Part shown: positions 10,280 to 21,137 of the stretch, in pieces
How the letters are laid out: each line of letters begins with the position of its first letter
Numbering within the stretch: the stretch's first letter is position 1
Source: Dipteris shenzhenensis
Taxonomy: Eukaryota; Polypodiophyta; Polypodiopsida; Gleicheniales
Assembly: GCA_047967505.1 (NCBI GenBank)
Contig: CM106540.1
Reading direction: 5' to 3' (one strand)
Length of the DNA: 64,000 nt
Notes under the pieces: generated by a model
Told to the model about the DNA's origin: nothing
The model's input: only the letters and a program-made list of their open reading frames with translations
Database searches by the model: none
Position numbers and translations under genes: made by a program

Positions 10280-11498
10280 CTCCATGAGCCAGCAACCACT
10301 CACCTAGATCCTACTGAATATTGCATAAGGGTCTGCCTTCCCAAAGCCACAAGCACCACAATGATCCCTTCGAGGTTGATAAAACTACGGTGGGATCATA
10401 TACTAGGTCTTGCTGAGGTCTTGCCCAGGCGGCCCACTACCCTAGTACTCTACCAATATAAATCCTCCAAGTCCACCCCTGGCTCATCCTCTAGATCTAT
10501 CTCTGCTTACTGCTACAGCAAGCCTCCAAGTCCCACCCTATAAAAACAGGACTAGCAGAATCCAAGGGTCTCAAGAAAGAAGCATATCTTGAGTGGTACT
10601 CCCATCCATGAGAACTATCCTGACCAATAGTGGGGAGTCCAAGGACTCCGTAAACCATCCACCATGAATCCAGGATCGTCGCCTCGATCACGAGCATCCG
10701 GGTACTTGCCCCTTGTAGGTGAGAAAGAGCCTGACTGCGGGCCTCCATCTCTCTGGGAAGCAACCTCTAAGCCCCAAAATATTTGAGCTGGTCCATTGTC
10801 CCACTGTGCCCATCCAATGTAGGTCCGCTAGCCTAGCATGCACCCCTCTGAGCCTTGTCCATCTAGGTACCAAATTAGTGGCTCTCTCAAACTCCTCTTT
10901 GTAAGATAGCCTAGCTCAAATGATTCCATCCGCCAATCTCTTCCAGGATCTATAGAAACTCCTCAACATTGGCAAAGAATCCTTCTCTATCAAGGGAGCC
11001 TCGGAGAAGATCCACGTGTAGGACTAATGCCACTGACCTCCTCTACGATGAGGAGTGTTCCCAAAAAGCCCTCACTAAAAGAGGAGCTTCTAGGGTGAGG
11101 CCTGGTTCATCGCCTGGAATAGCCTTGTAGTCGTCGCAAGCTCCCTCAAAAAAGGGTCCGTATACCAAATGATATCCTTCAAGAGGTGGAGATACAATAG
11201 GTGATAGTAGAGCTCTGGAGATGACCCGAGGACAGCCCCCTAAATGGGTGGACGGTATGGGTGGCTGACAAGATTTAGTCTAGTAGTCAAGAGCTATAGA
11301 GCCAGGCCCTTAGACAAAAAGCCGCCCTTTAGGAGTAGGAGAGAGCACTTCAGCGTGACCTAGAATCTATCAAGAGACTCAGGGATCGGGGTTCAAGATC
11401 TCAGTGGCTCAAAGACCACCTTGAGTGTACACAATTAGAGTTACAAGATTTGGAGGTCTGCAGAGCAGAGTTCTCCTCTATCACTCTTCCAAGGACAA
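10280..11498. other. unidentified, highly stop-ridden region
   Basis: It is more GC-rich than its surroundings and has short frames on both strands, none with motifs I can name. It lies directly before a LINE reverse transcriptase piece and may be the decayed upstream part of the same LINE, but no supporting motif is visible. Confidence 0.3.
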
Positions 11499-11950
11499 AT
11501 GGGTCCAGCAGGGCGACATGATGACCAGACAATTCTTTCAGATCATAGGACCTCGATGTATAGGGATCCAGCTCCAGTGACTCAGGGACACACAGGGACT
11601 TATGCACATAGATCCTTGGACATTTACTGCGAGGCATTCGGTGCCCGCATGAATTGGACCAAATCTATCAGTTTCTTTATAGGCACAAAGGAGATCCAAG
11701 AGGTTCAAGATTGGGGAGCTGATTTTGGCTTTTAGTGGATCCCGAGAGGGGAGAAGGTGAGATACCTAGGCTGCCAAGTTGGCATTGACATATTTGCCAA
11801 GCAATAATTTAGTCTAGTCCTACGGCACAAGCCATTGTACTAGAATTTTGCCAAACTCTTACTTGGGAGGTGGGCATTGGTGGTTAATAAGGTCCTTTTT
11901 GCCATGACTTGGTATATTTCCTCTTGCTATAGTTTCCATTAGGGTTCCTC
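11499..11950 (+). pseudogene. LINE (L1-like) reverse transcriptase fragment
   Basis: The translation reads IYCEAFGARMNWTKS, then WGADFGF, stop, WIPRGEKVRYLGCQVGID, then FAKLLLGRWALVVNKVLFAMTWY. This is the stretch after the FADD catalytic box in non-LTR reverse transcriptases: the K-S block, the YLG block and the WALVVNKVL thumb. In-frame stops at the FGF/WIP junction and later show decay. The catalytic box itself is not readable upstream. Confidence 0.65.
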
Positions 11951-12140
11951 TTAAGAACAAGGTGGATTGGGCATTATAGATAGCAATACATAGTCCGTTG
12001 CCCCAAAAGACCTCTCGCAGTTTAGCCACCAGGTCTCTTCTGTAGCTGAGTTCAATTTAGCCCATTTAGCCTGTTAATCAGCCACCCCAGCTTGGGATGA
12101 ACCCCTAGCCATAGGGGCACTCAATTTTACATAGGCCACT

Positions 12141-12954
12141 ATGGAGAGTCCCAAGCTAAAGATGTTTATCACTTTGACTCCAACTAGTAAGCCCTCCTAC
12201 TTGGTTATTGCATCCCTATCGACCCCCAACCCCTATGTAAAGGCATACAAACAAATGATCATGTCAGACCCATAGGAGCAAATATATTATTTGTGGCAAG
12301 AAATCAGAGAGCTCAAACCCCAGCTTGCAGCCCTCCAGAGAAAAGTGCGGGAAATAGAGAGTAATGGAAAGCATGAAATTATTGCGAAGGTCATACACAA
12401 ATGTAATGCGTCTCCATTGACATCGACACTTGTCTGCACAATTAAGGATATTGTCACCAATCAAGTGAGCTCAATCAAGCAAGAAATAGCTGTTGACACC
12501 AACAACAAAGTCAACGAAGGTGGTTTCTATATGGAAGTCAAAGAGCAGGAAGCTAGGGCACATAATAAGATGATCTTGTGCATTGGGGGATTGAAAGACG
12601 GAGGCCTTCATGATGATGAGGAGAAAGATATAGACGACATAATCATATGTCTTAAGAAGGAAGTGCCACAATTTGAATCGAATGAAAATGATACATCCAA
12701 TATCAGTCAAAATGGCACACAAGCACAAGTCTACTTCAAAGGGAGGGAAGCACGAGTTAAGATCCTTAAACAAAATGCATAAGTTAAAGGATACAAAGAT
12801 TTGGATATCTAAGGAGCTCACTCTGCTCCCGCTCAAACAAAGAAACAATGAACTCACTAAAGGAAGCATGGAAGGTAGGCAAATGGGTGGTTTTCGAGAT
12901 GGGCAAGCATTGATTAAAGACTTCAAATCCAAACCCCAAGACTCTCAGTCTTAA
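12141..12954 (+). pseudogene. LINE ORF1-like protein, broken
   Basis: A possible start at 12141 (MESPKLKMF) runs through one stop (TAG after MIMSDP) into a heptad-rich helix (LWQEIRELKPQLAALQRKV). It continues with the pattern of L1 ORF1 proteins: NKMILCIGGL (RRM-like strand), an acidic loop, QVYFKGREARVKILKQNA. After a frameshift near 12783 the other frame gives KDTKIWISKELT, GGFRDGQALIKDFKSKP and the stop at 12952. ORF1 products are RNA-binding coiled-coil trimers that package LINE RNA. Because ORF1 precedes ORF2 in a LINE, this copy is separate from the RT fragment to its left. Confidence 0.55.
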
Positions 12955-13699
12955 ACTAATGTTACAAAGGCCACATTATGATAATACTACAATGTAGCTA
13001 TTTTCTTTAATAATTCAGCAGGAGCTGAGCCTTGTGCACTCACCCGATTCTTTGGCTATCTAGATGTAGTAAGTCACTTTTAGGTTTTTGTACTTTGTCT
13101 CATAGACCCATGAGGTCATTTGCAAACGTTGATAGGTCTTTATTTCTTTCTTTCTCTACTCGCATTCTTGCATCTCTCTTCCACACGCTCGCTTCCACTA
13201 TGTATTTTGAAACATACACATATAGCTATGGTACGAGCATATTGATGCGTGATTTGTTATATACCATGCATGATCGATAATGAGTAAATATGCATGTCCC
13301 ACAATACGAAAAATGTTTGACCCATGCGACTCTTACAATGTTTTATGACCATTGGACTCAAACATGTAAGGTAGAAGCCTATTGGTGCATCAATTTTTAG
13401 GCACTTGTGCAATATGCATGGGAACTCTTGAGATGGGAGGGGAAGGAACTAAGTGAAAGACTCACATAGCCCATGTAATGGGCAAAGTGAATAAGAGCCC
13501 AACCAACCAACCACATCAGCATGCTAGCTTGTCGATTCCCACATCATTGATTGCATCTATCACATCAACAATAGCCATACACTACCATGTTAGTCATCGT
13601 TGTATATTGCCATGCACCTGTATTGTGCCATGTGGTTGTCTACCACATCAGTAGCACTCCGTATAGCGTCACATGGCTATCTTACAAGGGAAAATAAAT
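12955..13699. other. spacer between two ORF1 remnants, no gene seen
   Basis: No recognisable coding or repeat structure. It contains several polypyrimidine stretches and could be LINE-derived, but nothing supports that directly. Confidence 0.35.
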
Positions 13700-14106
13700 T
13701 CGACATTTAGGCTGAGATTAAGGAGCATGAAGCCAAGCAGAACAATGCACCAAAGTTTAGGGTAAGATTCCTTCCTGAAGGTTGGTTCAAAGAGGAGGCT
13801 GTATACAATAAGAGTCTAGCACACAACAAAGCGGAAGAAGATGAAGACGAGACATATTCCACAACTAATATTTGCCACTTGGGAGGGCATGTCGTAACTA
13901 CACTTAGCACATGGGATATACAAATGAAGCTCCTTTGCCAATCTTACAAGATATGAATACCCCAAGAACTTACACGAGCTCAACTGAACCAAAAGGCAAT
14001 AGAATTAGCCAAGGTCAAGGCTGCTAGGATGGAAAATGGAAAATATATTGTGAGTGTGGTCCACATAAAAAAGTTCAAATCAAAACCAAAGCACCCTCAA
14101 ACTTAA
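13700..14106 (+). pseudogene. second LINE ORF1 C-terminal remnant
   Basis: The frame PKFRVRFLPEGWFKEEAVYN passes to IPQELTRAQLNQKAIEL, MENGKYIVSVVHIKKFKSKP and a stop at 14104. It aligns with the end of the ORF1 remnant at 12954: both have an xELT motif, a basic helix and a final KxFKSKP block followed by a similar TAAACTAA 3' sequence. The two are related but quite diverged, so they stem from separate insertions or an old duplication. Confidence 0.5.
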
Positions 14107-14527
14107 ACTAACGTACAGACGTTTATTGTCTTAGTTTTTATACTGCATTGTATTTGGAGTCGCTATATGTACTCCTTGGGAGTTGCCTTGTGCTCTTGGT
14201 TAAAGGATGTATTAGATGGTTTTTTGTTGTCCTTGTAGGAGTCTCTACGCGAGTTTCCTCCTCTCTTTCAATGGCTCCTCCATGTGAGATTTAGATAGAC
14301 AATAAGTCTCCTTGGTGGTTGGAGGTTGATCCCCTTCCCAGGAGCATGCAAGTGGAATTGTTGCTTTTGTAAAGCAACAAAAGTGGAGGCAAAGATCGAG
14401 TGATTATTTGTTGGGAGTGGGGGGCCATGAAATCTCCCCTAGCCCTTTAGTTCCAACAACAGACCTCACACCTCTGAAGGCACTTGTAGTGAGATTAGAC
14501 AATATTGGATCATCGCTATGATTCTTG
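14107..14527. other. no gene seen
   Basis: 3' flank of the LINE remnant. T-rich stretches, no coding signal. Confidence 0.35.
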
Positions 14528-14693
14528 TGTTAGAAAAGTGGACCGCTCTCACACACACGATATCGTCGAAATCTATCTTGATGATTATCTGTTGCGAATC
14601 GAAGATCTAGGCTGCATTTCTACCATCAGTGATTCATTTTTAGGGTTTCAAAGCTGAATACATATTCGTTTTAGCATTTTTGGTCCAGTTTCA
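14528..14693 (+). repeat. 5' LTR of element L
   Basis: The 3' 110 bp align well with 16508-16622 (shared blocks GCTGCxTTTC, AGTGATTC, TTTTTAGGGTTTCAAAGCTG). The proposed start TGTTAG at 14528 is tentative. Confidence 0.6.
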
Positions 14694-14694
14694 C

Positions 14695-14706
14695 TGGTAT
14701 CAGAGC
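14695..14706 (+). other. primer binding site, element L
   Basis: TGGTATCAGAGC matches the 3' end complement of initiator tRNA-Met used by most plant copia elements. It lies one base after the LTR end. Confidence 0.75.
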
Positions 14707-16495
14707 ATAGGATTTTCACTTTCCTTGGTGGAAACGGTCCAAGGCTAGCATGTAGCTGTGAATCAAGGTGAGGCGCACTTGTTTTCATATCAGTTTGAGT
14801 GTTGGAGGTTGAGGCGCACCAATTGTGACCCGATTCTTGCTTGAGAAGATGGGGCACTCCTGCTTGTGAACTAATACACATCCAAGAAGGTGGGACACTC
14901 ATGTTTGAAGGCTACGAGCTGAGGCACATCTTTTAAGAGGCACAAATTCTTCTTGGCTAGGCGTCTCTTCTCTCTCTATCGCCCTATCTCTTGGTTTTTT
15001 TTCTTCTCTTCTCTGTGATCTATCAAGTGGGAAAGACATTCATCCTGCTGTCATCCTTAGTGACGTGCTTTCAATCTCTTGCTCAGAATTCTCGCAACAG
15101 AAAGCACTTGCTTTTCAGAAAAGCATCCAAAAAAAAGCACCCGCTTTTCATAAAAAGCAACCACCTTTTGTGCACACATGGCCTTTTTTTGTCCAAAGCG
15201 GCGTTAAGAAAAATAGTAAAAGAAGTAATTGCGATTGTTTTTTCTCATCATAGGCACGGCCACTCAGCCCTCGCGAGTGCAAGCACCTAAGCAAGATTGC
15301 GAGATGAAGGGGAGAAGGTCCTAGGATGAGGATTTCTATCGAGAACCACTTCTTAGTTGAACCTTGTCCTTGGACAAAGTGACTTTAGAGATGTCATGGG
15401 ACATCTAAAGCTAAGTATGAAGTTTGATTTATCTTTATTTAAAGATCTAACCCTTGTATCTTATTACAAGGAAAGAAGTATGTTGTCTTCATGATTGTTT
15501 CAAGAATCAAAAAGAAAGCACACAAGATTGCTTATACATACACATGTGGTCTTAAAGTATTCCTTGATGGGACAAGCCAGCTATTCCGAGTAATATTTCA
15601 GTTTTGGAGGATTCCAAGTTATTGTACATGAGTGATATAGTCTCTATTATGGAACTAGTTTTTTGTGAGTGATGTGGTCAAGGCTATGGACTATTTGTTT
15701 GGTCTTATCAAACTCTTGTATACATATTACCAGGACAAGAATCTCAAAGTTAATATATCCAATTTATGGGTTTGAGCAGCTTATGCCAAAGAGGAGAAGT
15801 GTCAGAGACTATTTGTATATCTTTCATGAATTGAAGAGTTAGATCCATGACAGATGCAAGATCAGACCCTATTTAAGGGTAGTATGTTGAAAGTTGGCAA
15901 GTGATAGTCATGTGCCTGATTTTATGATATTCAATTAGGGAATTGTGAGATGGCTTTAGAAAGAACTATTCTGAAATAGATTCCATTCACTACACAATTA
16001 CTCCCAATTCTCAATGGTCTTCTTGCTACCAAACACTTACCATGGAGGGTTCTCAAACTTTCCAGAAGGACATATAACTGACAGATGAACTGTAAAACTC
16101 TATCATTTTGGCAATAATAATCCATGAGAAACCATAACAGTTCTTGTACAAAATAAATCCCAATGGAAACTATTGAATATTCAAATCTTGAAGAAAATAC
16201 TTGGTCAATAATGACCAGAAAATACTGTCATATTGAGGCCTAGTACGCATGTCATGCTCCATAACAAGAAAACAACAAAACTGAATATCATAACTGAAAC
16301 TCCTCTGGAACTGAGATAATATAACTCAAAATACAAGGAGAAAAGTGGACTGTTTTCTTGAATTTGTCACCTCTCATGAATGAGAAGTCAATGAGTATGA
16401 TATGCCCAAATATTGGCCATGCAGTTTATTGCTTGTTCCGATAAGAAATCTGCTGCTGCTCCTCGTCACGTGAGCTATTAGATGCTGTTTTTCCC

Positions 16496-16622
16496 TGTTA
16501 TCTATGAAAGTTGAAATCTACTGCGAATCAAAGATCCAGGCTGCGTTTCCACCAGCAGTGATTCGTTTTTAGGGTTTCAAAGCTGAATACAAATTCGTTT
16601 TAGGGTTTTTGGTCCGGTTTCA
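16496..16622 (+). repeat. 3' LTR of element L
   Basis: Direct repeat of the left LTR. It has lost about 20 bp near its middle relative to that copy. The sequence before it is not purine-rich, so the exact start is unsure. Confidence 0.55.
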
Positions 16623-16626
16623 GGAA

Positions 16627-16652
16627 GAGAGAGAGAGAGAGAGAGAGAGAGA
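16627..16652. repeat. (GA)n microsatellite
   Basis: About 13 GA units immediately after the 3' LTR of element L. Confidence 0.9.
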
Positions 16653-16714
16653 AATGCATTTTTGTTTGATGAAGCTTGACGCCTGCTACATGAATCTCTC
16701 GTTCTACGCACATC

Positions 16715-16804
16715 TGTGAGAATTGCCCTTGAATTGTAGGAGATTGCATCGAGGGCATTTGTGAGAGTTCCCTATGAAATGCAGGAGATTGCATAGGAGG
16801 CACG
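16715..16804. repeat. two tandem copies of a 45-bp unit
   Basis: TGTGAGA at 16715 and 16760 starts two similar 45-bp units that share GTAGGAGATTGCAT-like and GGCA blocks. On the minus strand they would encode two similar 15-residue units (MPPMQSPAFHRELSQ and MPSMQSPTIQGQFSQ), but the frame is short and has no other support. Confidence 0.55.
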
Positions 16805-17296
16805 CATCAGCCCATGGTGGATGCATATGGGTTATGCCTGCTCATCTGACCCCTTAAAAATCTCACCACCACCACCAATGACATGATGTCATGGCATGGT
16901 TCTCCTAGGAACTACCACTCTTTCAGAACCTTTAAATAATCCTAACCACCACTGAATTAATAGCTCATCATTAGTTCTCCAACATAAACCTAAGTGTGTT
17001 GTGAGTTATTCGTGTGCACACATCGTCACAACAAGCATACCAGAGTGTTGGTTTCTACATGGGAAAAGGCTTCCACTGGGAGGTTAGGCTCTAGGACAGC
17101 TAGCCACACTTTCTCTCACAAGCAATTTGTTCATCACTAGCAGAAGAACTTGCTATGCTTACCTGGCAGACAATTGGAAGGTCCCGCCAGACCAGACTTC
17201 TGGCCAAGACAGACACACAAGGGGTAGCCAATTGGAGACTAAAATAAGCAACCTAGAGTTGCCAATTTTACTCGATAGGAAGCACCAATAAAAGCA
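16805..17296. other. no gene seen
   Basis: Flank to the left of element C. Contains CCACCACC stretches and no coding signal. Confidence 0.35.
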
Positions 17297-17805
17297 TGTC
17301 ATGGGCATCTATAGCCCATGGCATGCTACAGACAGCAGGCAGCCTACCAGCTACCACGACAGCACGCTTAGCACCAGACAACCATCACCACCACAGGGCC
17401 GTACAGGAGCCATGCCAAACAAGCACCACGTGGCATCCAGCCACATGGCAGGGTCGGCTGATGAACAGTCTAGGTTGGGACAATTCCACGCCTGCTCAAT
17501 TCAATCCAGGAATTGTTTCGTTCATTTTACGGCCCTGGGGCCCTATAAAAGGTAGCAAAAGGTAGCCCTCCTCACCCTCATTCTCCACCCACCTTCTAGA
17601 GCTGGAAGAGGGCAGTATTCCTTAGCCAATAGCAGTGGATCAAGCTAGATCAGGCCAGGATAGAGCAGCATCATATCAGCTCCCATCCCACGATCCCTAT
17701 AGCCTTCATTCAGGCCAGCTCAACACCGACAGCAGTAGCAGATAGTCGCAGTCTTGTACAGGGAAGGACCAACTCCTTCCACAATATTTTCCCCCTCTTT
17801 TGCAA
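17297..17805 (+). repeat. 5' LTR of element C, cut by element A
   Basis: It starts TGTCATGGGCATC. It aligns with the reverse complement of 41838-42303 over nearly its whole length, including the TATAAAAGG box and a CCTCATTCTCCA block. It ends at TGCAA, the target site of element A. Sequence after A (24850 on) leads into Gag. Confidence 0.65.
17544..17550 (+). promoter_or_regulatory. TATA box of the element C LTR
   Basis: CCCTATAAAAGG, conserved in the opposite-oriented relative near 42088 (CCTATAAAAGG on the minus strand). The position about 250 bp into the LTR fits a U3 promoter. Confidence 0.65.
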
Positions 17806-18664
17806 TCCTCCCTTGTCTTCAGCGTCATAGCCAACAATGATACAAGGTGGAGATCCCTATGGTAAAAGCTCTCCTAACATTGGGACAACAAGAAGCTCTC
17901 TGCACCCAACCTGACGCTAGAAGACCACGCCAAGAATTGTCAGCCTACCTTACGTCGGAACTCCATCCAGGCATCAACCCCATGTGGGCGTGACCATGAT
18001 GAGCAAGAGCCTCCTCCAAACAGCTGGCTTGTGTGTGACTTTTTGCCTCCCTCTGTATGCTTTTCGTAACTCTTCCACACCTCCCAAAACGGCTCTCTCT
18101 TTCTCTTCAGTGCATCCTCCCTCACCCCAAATTCTCCAAGAATTGCAACTTTTACGTTCCATTGCCAACTCGCCATCCAGAACATGCCAATCTCCATCAC
18201 GTAGCCACCTTGCATGCACATGCCAGCTTTCCCAAAAGATCAACAACCTCAGCAGTCACTGTTTACCACTGTCAAATCTCTTCTCCTTCAATACTTAGGC
18301 CAAGCAATAAATGCCCCAAATCCCAACCTATGACACACCCTTTGCCAATGGACCAAATACAAGGCATTTAATACATGTGTGACACACATGACCACACATC
18401 AATCATCCCCCACCCGTACTTAGATGTCCACATCACGATATGTCAAGACAGAAGCCATTCATCACAATATGGACACACAACAACGGGACAGCATTAATGA
18501 CATATGTCACTCTCAACACAAAACCGTAAAACAAGATGTCATGCTCTGGAGTGCTTGATACATCCACACCTTGGGCTCATAATTTCCCTGGAGCCCTATA
18601 CAAGTATGTGCAAAGTGGCTACCCTCATGTAACTCAAAAGTGTGAAAAAATACAATTTTATTCA
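17806..18664 (-). repeat. 3' LTR of element A
   Basis: About 859 bp, matching 23988-24844 across its length with scattered substitutions. In element orientation it starts TGAATAAAATTGTA. The far end (GGGAGGA) lacks the usual CA, so the last bases are uncertain. Confidence 0.75.
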
Positions 18665-19232
18665 CACATCTCCCCTTTCTTCTACTGTGACATTCATGTC
18701 CAATAGTGAGACAACCATTCTCAAATTTCTTCTCCACTCTATATGGACCTTCCCATTTGGTTTGGAAAGCAGTATGAAACGTGCTATCCAACTTTCTATT
18801 GTATTTGAGAACCAAGTCTCCATATTCAATTTCCTTTTCCTTAATTTTTGCATTCTCCAACTCTTGCCTTCGCATTTGCACTCTGTCATAATGCTCAAAA
18901 GCCAAATCGATGTCTAACTACATCACCTGTAGTGCTAATAATCTCCTCTCATAACTGTCTACAGGCTCATATCCTTCCTCAACCAAAAATTTCAAGGCTA
19001 GTATTTCCACATCAACTGGCAGTATTGCTTCTTTTCCATACACCAAATGAAATTGAGAAAATTGAGTGTTGTGCTTCACTGCTACTCTGTATGCCCACAA
19101 AACTCGATTCATCTCCAAATCCCAATTTTTGGTGTGACTTTCCGTCATCTTAGTCATCATCAATTTGAAGTCTCCATTGAAGTTCTCATTCAAGCCATTA
19201 CACTGAGGGTGATATGGAGTGATCTACTTATG
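18665..19232 (-). pseudogene. integrase C-terminal half of element A
   Basis: It continues the integrase core from the other side of the copia insertion: GLNENFNGDFK (with the catalytic Glu), MNRVLWAYRVAVKH, FHLVYGKEAILPVDVE. Then, in another frame, it has the C-terminal domain GDLVLKYNRKLDSTFHTAFQTKWEGPYRV, which runs up to the LTR. Comparison with copy B shows that the break at about 19232 is where the copia piece entered. Confidence 0.75.
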
Positions 19233-19249
19233 TATGCAAGTATCACGAA

Positions 19250-19470
19250 AAGAGAAAGTAGATCAGCCCATGGTTGATGTGAATGTAGGTCACTCTTATG
19301 TGGATGGTGAATCTAGTGGCTCAGAACAGAGCCTTGATGATGAGTTGGGTATTCCTTCTGTTCTTACACCTAGAGTGAGGAAGACAAGGGATGTTTTAAG
19401 AGCACCTGGTAGTGAGCCTATTTTGCACAAGTCTACCAGAGCTAGGTATCCTGTGGATAGGCTACTCAGA
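19250..19470 (+). pseudogene. copia integrase-RT hinge fragment
   Basis: VDVNVGHSYVDGESSG, then LGIPSVLTPRVRKTRDVL and HKSTRARYPVDRL are read on the plus strand. The last phrase is the STRxRxPxDRL motif that precedes RT in plant copia polyproteins. It lies in the opposite orientation to the RT of the same insert. Confidence 0.5.
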
Positions 19471-19589
19471 ATATCATCAATATATCTAAACATATGTTTA
19501 AAGAGTGATAACAAGTCGATTCTGCCAAGCCTCCGCTTCCTGTTGCCATCACTCCGTATGCTATTGAAGCCCTCGCCTCTCTAAAAGAG

Positions 19590-19814
19590 TAGAGATGAGG
19601 AGAGAGGGCACAACTAGAGAGCACACAACAAATGACTAACTGTACACTAAATTTAGTTGAAAAAATAGAATATATACAAACCCTTTTAGGATTAGGGTTA
19701 GGGGATCTAACCCTTTCCTTTATAGCACTCTATAAGGTTAGTGCTATGCACATATGATCACGTGATAGTGCTATGAACACATGATCACATAATATTGAGC
19801 GTGAACTCTCAACA
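19590..19814 (-). repeat. LTR-like segment of copia fragment M
   Basis: Minus-strand order is: end of RNase H, purine tract CTTGAGGGAAGG, then TGTTGAGAGTTCACGC as LTR start and a TATAAAGG box (plus 19717-19724). The LTR end is not defined. Beyond it an ATG-led phrase MATGSGGLAEST could be a Gag start. No second copy is present. Confidence 0.45.
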
Positions 19815-19901
19815 CCTTCCCTCAAGATGATGATTCTGGGGAATCGAAGAAGGACTGAGCATTACATTCCATCACACCCCTTTAATGGGAATGTCCTTCC
19901 T

Positions 19902-21137
19902 CTACGTCAAACCAAGAGCTAGTCGGTGTTTCTCGAATAGCTCTTTACCGAGTGGTTTAGTAAAGATGTCTACAATATTTTCTTTGCTATCACAATGCTG
20001 CAGTGTGATGTCACCAAGTAACACTCTTTCTCTGATGAAGTGCTCTCTGACATCAATGTGCTTTGTCCTGGAGTGATATACTGGATTCTTGGCCAATGCT
20101 TGAGCCGATTGATTATCACAGTATATTGTTGTTAGCTTTGACTCATCAAAGTAATCTATTTCAGACAATAGTCTTCTGAGCCATATAGCCTCACATGCAC
20201 CTGTAGTGAGTGCTCTATATTCTGCTTCATTCGAAGACAAAGAAACAGTTGGATGTTTGTTTGACAACTATGATATAGCATCTTGACCAAGGAAAAATGC
20301 ATATCCCTGTGTTGATCTCCTGGTCTCATGATCTCCGGCGTAGTCACTGTCACTGTCACAGTATTCATGCAACCGTGGATGACTTCCTCTGTATTCTATC
20401 CCAAACTGTCTTGTATCTCTTATGTATCTCAAGACTCCAGTGAGACTGTTTTGGATTTGCCATAAACTGTGCTAGTGAGCTTACTGCATAACAAATATCT
20501 GGCCATGTGATTGTCAGATATATAAGAGATCCGATGAGCTGCCTGTAGTATCTGTCATTGACTGTAGGCTTTTCTGAATCTTTAGTAAGTTTCAAACTCT
20601 GTTCCATGGGAGTGGCTGCAATCTTGCAATCTGCCATATGAAACTTCTTCAGGAGACTGTCAACATACTTAAGCTGACTCATGAATGTGCTATCTGAATC
20701 TCTCCAGAACTCAATTCCAAGACAATAGTGCATAAGTCCAAGATCTTTCATGTCGAACTCTGCAGATAAGTCTTGTTTCAGTTTTCTGATGAAGCTATCC
20801 TTGCTTCCTGTCACAATCAGATCATCTACGTACAAAAGTGCAATAGTAATGTCTTCCCCTTGAACTTTGTAGTAGAGAGTATGATCTACATTGGACTTCA
20901 TGTATCCCAGATCAGCAAAATATTTGTCGATTCTGCTATATCAACTTCTGGGTGCTTGTTTTAAGCCGTAGAGACTTTTCTTGAGATGGCAACCCTTATT
21001 CTCCTTTCCTGGTTCAACATAACCTGCTGGTTGTTGCATGTAGACTTCCTCGTCTAGACAACCATTGAGAAATGCATTCTTGACATCGAGCTGATACACA
21101 TTCCATCTACTGAGTGTCGCTAGTGATATCAAGAACC
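19902..21137 (-). pseudogene. copia RT and RNase H (fragment M)
   Basis: RT is read as NVYQLDVKNAFLNG (first catalytic Asp) and GLKQAPRS. After a small break come LLYVDDLIVTG (catalytic Asp pair) and FDMKDLGLMHYCLGIE. RNase H has SSNEAEYRALTTGACEAIWL, YCDNQSAQALAKNP and RTKHIDVREHFIRE, ending IFTKPLG. The N-terminal RT part is absent because the insert begins at RFLISLATLSRW. Frame changes occur near 20940 and 20300. Confidence 0.75.

Larger units (their letters stand above)
14528..16622 (+). mobile_element. small LTR element L, about 2.1 kb, probably non-autonomous
   Basis: Two direct repeats end in GGTCC(A/G)GTTTCA at 14693 and 16622. The left one is followed, after one base, by TGGTATCAGAGC, the initiator tRNA-Met primer site. 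The internal part is about 1.8 kb and has no reverse transcriptase or integrase. A phrase near 15790 (RRSVRDYLYIFHELKS) resembles the helix of a copia Gag and may be its remnant. The LTR starts are uncertain because the two copies differ by indels. Confidence 0.6.
19233..21137 (-). mobile_element. rearranged copia fragment M inside element A integrase
   Basis: The gypsy integrase reading of copy B is continuous where A shows 1.9 kb of copia sequence. The insert has copia RT and RNase H on the minus strand (21137-19902), an LTR-like segment (about 19590-19814) and then, beyond a switch near 19470-19490, a plus-strand piece of the copia integrase-RT hinge (19250-19470). The order and orientation cannot come from a simple insertion; a rearranged cDNA or repair patch is likely. 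The left junction follows CTTATG and the right junction precedes GTGATCCATTACC. Confidence 0.65.

Noticed and set aside
17940-18371. Several frames of 90-104 codons near 18.1 kb, repeated near 24.2 kb
   Set aside because: They are LTR sequence of element A; the duplication is the LTR pair, not a gene pair.
19296-19514. YIDDIL in a short minus-strand frame, resembling an RT active site
   Set aside because: It lies across the switch point of the rearranged copia fragment, and the surrounding residues match no RT.
19687-19702. Telomere-like TTAGGGTTAGGG
   Set aside because: Only two units, not the plant TTTAGGG form, and it lies within a copia LTR.
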